A stretch of DNA of 64,000 bases from Streptomyces bathyalis (lineage in GTDB: Bacteria > Actinomycetota > Actinomycetes > Streptomycetales > Streptomycetaceae), in contig NZ_CP048882.1 in assembly GCF_015910445.1 (NCBI RefSeq), positions 1,240,001 to 1,304,000 on the forward strand. The letters are read 5' to 3'. A program made the position numbers and the translations under genes. Below the pieces are notes generated by a model. It was given only the letters and a program-made list of their open reading frames with translations. It searched no databases and was not told the origin of the DNA. Below, in pieces: positions 60,003 through 64,000 of this stretch. Position 1 is the first letter of the stretch. Every line of letters starts with the position of its first letter.

Positions 60003-60086
60003 TCAGGAACCAGCGGCACAGATGGCGCTGGCGTGCCGTCGCAGGTCGACGTGCAGACGCGCTACAAGAATCGCAGACTGATTCAC
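60003..60086 (-). CDS. Second cysteine-type leader peptide, upstream of the winged-helix gene
   Basis: GTG at 60086 opens a 27-codon frame encoding MNQSAILVARLHVDL, then RRHASAICAAGS. Aligned without gaps to the sulfate-operon leader it matches at about 13 of 21 positions (LV.R.HVD..R..SAIC.AG). The single cysteine codon is again TGT, four codons from the stop. TTGACG (60123-60118) and CAAGCT (60099-60094) lie 18 nt apart and 7 nt before the GTG, so the transcript may be nearly leaderless. Confidence 0.7.
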   Translation of the reverse strand: MNQSAILVARLHVDLRRHASAICAAGS

Positions 60087-60402
60087 GGAAATGAGCTTGC
60101 CAGCAATTACGGGGCGCCGTCAATGAATTCACGGAACGTCTCGAATACCGGAAGAGGCCGGCGCGGAAACCGCAGCCACGGGCCGGGCGAGGGCGCGGAA
60201 GACGCAACCGGCGGGCAGAAGCCCCGCACAGGACCCCTGCCGGGCCGCAGGAGGAACGGCCACCGAGACCCCGTAGGGGCCGGACGCGCGCGGCACGAAC
60301 GCGGCCGCCCGCCGCGCCCCTTGAGGAGCGCGACGGGCGGCCCGTGGTGCTGATGGAGCTCGTGGTGCTGCCCGCTCAGTGCTCAGCGGGCAGACCCGCC
60401 GG
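60087..60402. other. 316-bp gap upstream of the second leader peptide
   Basis: It contains the putative leader promoter (60094-60123) and the 3' flank of the protease gene. No other gene is supportable; the plus-strand frames here have no recognisable content. Confidence 0.4.
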
Positions 60403-61635
60403 TCACTTGCCGACGTTCAGGAGCTCGTTCTTCGTGCCCTCGCTCGGGTTGGATATCGCGTCCTTCGTCGCCTGCTCACTCAGGCCCTTGGCGACGTCCG
60501 CCGGCTTGGCGTCCTTGTTCGCGCCGAGGAAGAGAGCCGCGGCGCCCGCGACGTGCGGGGAAGCCATCGAGGTACCCGACAGCGTCTCCGTGGCGTCGTC
60601 ACCGGTGTTGGTCGCCGAGACGATGTCGACGCCGGGCGCGTAGATGTCGACCAGCTTGCCGAAGTTGGAGAAGTCGGCCTGCTTGTCGGCGTCGTCGCTG
60701 GCGGCGACGGTCAGGGCGTCCTTCACCCGGGCCGGCGACGCGTTGTCGGCGTCCTGGCTCTCGTTGCCCGCGGCGACGGCGAAGGTGATGCCGGAGTCGA
60801 CGGCCTTCTGCACCGCGGAGTCCAGCGCCTCGTCCTTCGGGCCACCGAGGGACATGTTGGCGACGGAGGGACCCTTGGCGTTCTTGGTCACCCAGTCGAT
60901 GCCCTTGACGACCTGCTCGGTGGTGCCGGAGCCCTGGTCGTCAAGCACACGCACGGCAACGATGTTGGCCTTCTTGGCGACACCGTGGTCGGTGCCGGCA
61001 ATGGTGCCCGCGACGTGCGTGCCGTGGCCCTGGCCGTCGTCCGCCTCGCCGCCGTCGATGGCGTCGAAGCCGGACTTCGCACGCTTGCCGAAGTCCTTGT
61101 GGGTCATGCGGACGCCGGTGTCGATGACGAACGCCGTGACGCCTTCACCGGCGTTGTCCGGGAAGGTGTACTTCTTGTCGCCCTTGGTCTCCTTCTGGTC
61201 GATGCGGTCCAGGCCCCACGACGGCGGGTTGGACTGCGTCTCGTTCACCGTGAAGGTGTGGTTCTGGACGACCTTCTCGACCTGGGAGTTGCCGGCCAGC
61301 TGGCGGGCCTCCTTGGCGCTGAGGCCCTTGGCGGAGAAGCCGTTGATGGCGGAGTCGTAGGTGTTCTTGACCTTGCCGCCGTACTGCTCGGCCAGGTCGC
61401 TCCCCGCAGCCTTCACGGAGTTGGCACCCTTGTCGTCCTTCAGCATGACGATGTAGCTGCCGTCGACAGTGCCCTTGGCCTTGGTGCCGAACACGTGGCC
61501 CTCAGCCGGTGCGGCGCCGGCAGGCAGCGTCAGCAGCGTGGCCGCCCCGATCACCGCCGCGGCGACACCGGTGGCCACAGTGATACGACGACGCCTGGCG
61601 GACTTCTCCGGGCTTCTGGGCGTGTTGGTTGCCAT
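60403..61635 (-). CDS. Secreted subtilisin-like serine protease (S8 family)
   Basis: The 410-residue protein has a signal peptide (basic KSARRRRITVATG, hydrophobic core, PAGAAPA cleavage region near residue 42). An inhibitor-I9 propeptide follows (about 58-130, YIVMLKDDKGANSVKAAGSD), then an S8 domain with catalytic Asp172 (VIDTGV), His204 (GHGTHVAG) and Ser356 (GTSMASPHVAG). It is exported and self-processed. ATG at 61635 has AGGAGGA 9 nt upstream, partly within a 6-bp hairpin (61637-61653). It stands alone and resembles the proteinase K/aqualysin group. Confidence 0.93.
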   Translation of the reverse strand: MATNTPRSPEKSARRRRITVATGVAAAVIGAATLLTLPAGAAPAEGHVFGTKAKGTVDGSYIVMLKDDKGANSVKAAGSDLAEQYGGKVKNTYDSAINGFSAKGLSAKEARQLAGNSQVEKVVQNHTFTVNETQSNPPSWGLDRIDQKETKGDKKYTFPDNAGEGVTAFVIDTGVRMTHKDFGKRAKSGFDAIDGGEADDGQGHGTHVAGTIAGTDHGVAKKANIVAVRVLDDQGSGTTEQVVKGIDWVTKNAKGPSVANMSLGGPKDEALDSAVQKAVDSGITFAVAAGNESQDADNASPARVKDALTVAASDDADKQADFSNFGKLVDIYAPGVDIVSATNTGDDATETLSGTSMASPHVAGAAALFLGANKDAKPADVAKGLSEQATKDAISNPSEGTKNELLNVGK

Positions 61636-61847
61636 GACGAGGGTCCTCCTCGTGAGGTGTGGGGGGTTTTATGTCTGTTTTCACCCCCGGTCCGCGGGCG
61701 CGAAGATCCGCAACCGGGTGACTCGAAACACTGTCTGATTGATCCGCTCACCTCAACCCGTATGAGCGGGTGTGACATACACAACTTTCGAAGCGCCTCA
61801 CCAAAGCGCCCCGTATCACCCCAACTTGACCTGACGAGGCGTCAGTT

Positions 61848-61865
61848 CGGTCATATATCTGACCG
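61848..61865. promoter_or_regulatory. Inverted repeat in the gap upstream of the protease
   Basis: CGGTCA (61848-61853) and TGACCG (61860-61865) flank a 6-nt AT spacer, next to CTGAC-GAGGC-GTCAG (61831-61845). The repeated TGAC/GTCA half-sites suggest a regulator-binding cluster about 215 nt before the protease start. Confidence 0.35.
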
Positions 61866-61920
61866 CCATGACTCACCTACGTTCAACTCTTGAGCGGACT
61901 GCGATCCGCTCGCGAACGTT

Positions 61921-62448
61921 TCAGCTCGCGAGCTCGATCAGCCGCTGGACGGTTCGCCAATTGCGGCCGGTCATCGTCACCTTGGGGCGCACGGCCTCGA
62001 GAGCGGCGGGGAGCTTGCTGCGGCCCATCCCCTCCGGGAAGTAGCAGTACACGGCGCTGCCCGCGTGCTGGAAGGTGTCGGGGGCGAACTTCGACTCGTC
62101 CACCGAGTCGAAGTGCCCCTTTGCGGGGGCCTCTTCGAGGAAGAGGACCAGCAGCTTGGCCGGGTCCAGCTCCGCCGCCGGGTAGGGGCAGGCGGCGGCC
62201 ACGGTGCGCAACTCCTCGGCCGTGCGGACCAGGCAGCGGACCTCGAAGCCGAAGTGCTCCTCGATGGCCCGCTCCAGGCGGTCGCCCGGGTCGGCGTCGT
62301 CGGTGGTGAAGACCGCGTTGCCGCTCTGCAGATAGGTGCGGACGTCGCTCCAGCCCATGCCCGCCATGACGTTCCTCAGCTCGCCCATGGGCACCTTCTT
62401 GTGGCCGCCCACATTGATCCCCCGCAGTAGCGCCGCGTAAGTCGTCAT
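61921..62448 (-). CDS. DUF1697 family protein
   Basis: The 175-residue protein begins MTTYAALLRGINVGGHKKVP and contains RTYLQSGNAVFTTDD and a C-terminal MTGRNWRTVQRLIELA, the standard DUF1697 pattern. The function of this widely distributed family is unknown. ATG at 62448 matches the family start; the longer upstream frame is unrelated. Confidence 0.9.
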   Translation of the reverse strand: MTTYAALLRGINVGGHKKVPMGELRNVMAGMGWSDVRTYLQSGNAVFTTDDADPGDRLERAIEEHFGFEVRCLVRTAEELRTVAAACPYPAAELDPAKLLVLFLEEAPAKGHFDSVDESKFAPDTFQHAGSAVYCYFPEGMGRSKLPAALEAVRPKVTMTGRNWRTVQRLIELAS

Positions 62449-62497
62449 GTGCGGCAGCTTAGAAGAGGTGTGTGCCAGCAGTGGGCCGCACCGCGTT

Positions 62498-63760
62498 TCA
62501 CGACACCGGACGCGAGTCCGTCCACGCGGACTCGAACTCCTCACGGTAGGTCTGGAACAGCCCGTGCACGCCCTCGTCCTGCGGCTTGTCGTGCTCCCCG
62601 CGCCGCTGGACGAGATCCCTTCCCCCGCCGCGCAGGACCAGCACGGGGGCCTCCATGCCACGGACCCGCCGCAGATAAGGCTGCACGACGGCCAGGCCGT
62701 CCGCGCCGTCACCGTCGACCATGTACGCGGAGAAGCGCGGCGTCTCGTCGAAGACATGGATCTCGAACGCGCCGGTGTCGCGCAGCCGCGCCCGCACGCG
62801 GCGCATGTGGAGGATGTTCATCTCCACGGTGCGGCTCAACTCGCCCTTCTTTATGCCCAGTTCGCGCTCCCTGCGGCGCACGGCGCTGCTGGCCGGGTTG
62901 AGGAAGAGCAGCCGCAGCCGGCACCCGGACGCGGCCAGGCGCACCAGGCGGCGGCCCGAGTAGTTCTGCACCAGGAGATTGAGACCTATGCCCATGGCGT
63001 CCAGCCGCCGGGCGCCGCCGAAGAGGTCCTCGGCGGGCAGCCGCCGCTGGAGGCGGACACGGTCGGAGTGGACGCCCACCACGTCGGCGAAGCGGTCACC
63101 GACGAGATCCTCGACCGCGTCGACGGGCAGCCGGTGCGCGGAGGGCGCGTCGTCCCGGGAGGCGCCCAGCAGTTCCAGCAGCCGGGCGCACGTGCGCTCC
63201 GCCTGCGCGAGCACGGTCTCGGACAGCGCGCGGTTGCGGGCGACGGCGCTGCGCGCCACCTCCAGCTCGTCCAGGGCGAGTTCGACCTCGCGCCGGTCGT
63301 CGAAGTACGGCTCGAAGCACGGCCAGTGCTGCACCATCAGCTCGCGCAGCTGCGGCAGCGTGAGGAAGCAGAGAACGTTGTCGTCGGCGGGGTCGAGCAG
63401 ATAGCCCTTGCGGCGGCTCACCTCCCGTACTGCGACGGCCCGTTGGACCCACTCCTGACCGGCGGGACCTGCCGCGGCGATGACCCACTCGTCGCCGTGC
63501 ACCGGCTCGTAGATGGGCCGCAGCACGGCGGACACGACGGCCCGCAGCCGCTGCTCGACGAGATTCAGCCAGATGTACGCGCGCCCCGCACGCCGGGCCC
63601 GGGTGCGCACCTCGGCCCACGCGTCGGCATCCCAGTCGAGGTCCGCGCCGATCTCCATGGGACGCGCCAGTGACACCGCACCGGCCGGTACGCCGGCGGC
63701 CTCCCCGTCACCGTCGTCGCCGCCTTCACCTGGGGGGAGCTCAAGCCCTCCCGCACCCAC
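62498..63760 (-). CDS. SAV2148-type HEPN domain-containing protein
   Basis: The 420-residue protein matches a conserved streptomycete family: RAYIWLNLVEQRLRAVVSAV and VLRPIYEPVHGDEWVIAAAG are its N-terminal hallmarks, and ELSRTVEMNILHMRRVRARL and VQPYLRRVRGMEAPVLVLRG its C-terminal ones. HEPN domains often act as RNases or in RNA-linked stress control; this family's role is not established. GTG at 63760 has GGAAGGCGG upstream and is preferred over the TTG at 63796. It is divergent from glgX. Confidence 0.8.
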   Translation of the reverse strand: MGAGGLELPPGEGGDDGDGEAAGVPAGAVSLARPMEIGADLDWDADAWAEVRTRARRAGRAYIWLNLVEQRLRAVVSAVLRPIYEPVHGDEWVIAAAGPAGQEWVQRAVAVREVSRRKGYLLDPADDNVLCFLTLPQLRELMVQHWPCFEPYFDDRREVELALDELEVARSAVARNRALSETVLAQAERTCARLLELLGASRDDAPSAHRLPVDAVEDLVGDRFADVVGVHSDRVRLQRRLPAEDLFGGARRLDAMGIGLNLLVQNYSGRRLVRLAASGCRLRLLFLNPASSAVRRRERELGIKKGELSRTVEMNILHMRRVRARLRDTGAFEIHVFDETPRFSAYMVDGDGADGLAVVQPYLRRVRGMEAPVLVLRGGGRDLVQRRGEHDKPQDEGVHGLFQTYREEFESAWTDSRPVS

Positions 63761-63971
63761 CCGCGCACCGCCTTCCTGACCCTGTTGAGCGATCAAGGAA
63801 GACTACTGCGGCCCTGGAAGGGCCGCACCCTGAACCCCCATCAACTTGCCCTGCCCGTACGTCCGTACGAGGGATTGCAGCCCGACACACCGTCCCTTTC
63901 GCGTCGCCTGGGCAAGGATGCCCCGGTGCGGCGGCAGCAGCCGGACGGCAGCGGCGGAAGGAGAGCATCGC

Positions 63972-64000
63972 ATGCAGGTGTGGCCGGGACGGGCGTACCC
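63972..64000 (+). CDS. glgX: Glycogen debranching enzyme GlgX, first codons (partial)
   Basis: The last 29 bases encode MQVWPGRAYP, the highly conserved N-terminus of actinobacterial GlgX/TreX debranching enzymes. GGAAGGAGAG lies 5-6 nt before the ATG. Everything else is beyond the window edge, so the call rests on these ten residues and the ribosome site. Confidence 0.6.

Overview
The window is chromosomal DNA from a high-GC actinobacterium, almost certainly Streptomyces or a close relative. GC-rich third codon positions open long shadow frames on both strands. GTG and TTG starts with GTGA, ATGA or TTGA overlaps are common. Several families are typical of streptomycetes: F420-dependent oxidoreductases, a DmdR/IdeR-type iron box, a DUF2637 protein, an SAV2148-type HEPN protein, a sirA-cysHCDN sulfate operon and a TIGR03252-type HhH-GPD protein. 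No rRNA, tRNA, CRISPR array or intact mobile element was found.

Left part (1-24.5 kb, accessory in character). Bases 1-7233 hold a 4-hydroxyphenylacetate (homoprotocatechuate) catabolic cluster. Reading leftwards it has a flavin reductase (hpaC), the monooxygenase (hpaB), a fused FAH-RraA enzyme, a DapA-family aldolase and the start of a semialdehyde dehydrogenase (hpaE) cut by the window edge. A divergent MFS transporter and MarR regulator follow. Bases 7.3-13.4 kb carry small redox and regulator units: TetR/SDR/quinone oxidoreductase, HxlR/thioesterase, and HxlR/SRPBCC/LLM oxidoreductase. Bases 13.4-17.4 kb hold an ISL3-like transposase remnant, then a DapA-family lyase, an MFS carrier and a LacI regulator. 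Near-identical 30-bp operators precede the lyase and the regulator. Bases 17.5-24.5 kb carry an HhH-GPD repair protein, a VanR/VanS-like two-component pair, a VanZ-like protein, an Lrp/PLP-lyase divergent pair, a DoxX-like protein and a decayed second copy of the HhH-GPD gene.

Middle (24.5-48.7 kb, core-like). Here lie a DEAD-box RNA helicase downstream of a cold-shock protein gene, a TPR-like protein, a FadR-type regulator, an FhuF-like ferric reductase behind an iron box, DUF2637 and PP2C-like proteins, and an F420/PPOX protein. An Ada-AlkA fusion is overlapped by an MFS gene with no conventional start. RsgA, a YihY/BrkB protein, an AidB-like acyl-CoA dehydrogenase, an XRE regulator divergent from an AzgA-type purine permease, a PfkB kinase, and a PF09818 ATPase coupled to an acetyltransferase complete the section.

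Right part (48.7-64 kb). A complete assimilatory sulfate operon runs sirA, zinc-ribbon protein, cysH, cysC, cysD, cysN, an ABC importer (binding protein, ATPase, permease) and a sirohydrochlorin chelatase for the siroheme of SirA. It is preceded by a 27-codon leader peptide ending near a cysteine codon and by mutually exclusive hairpins. Between sirA and the zinc-ribbon gene sit three tandem 119-bp units, each carrying a 40-codon frame joined to its neighbours by GTGA overlaps. A second leader peptide of the same class lies on the minus strand upstream of a winged-helix regulator that converges on the operon. A subtilisin-like protease, a DUF1697 protein, a HEPN protein and the first codons of glgX end the window.

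The most notable signals are the three-unit repeat with coupled small frames, the paired cysteine-type leader peptides, a 23-codon valine-rich frame and Shine-Dalgarno-masking palindrome upstream of rsgA, and an SD-masking hairpin in the helicase leader.
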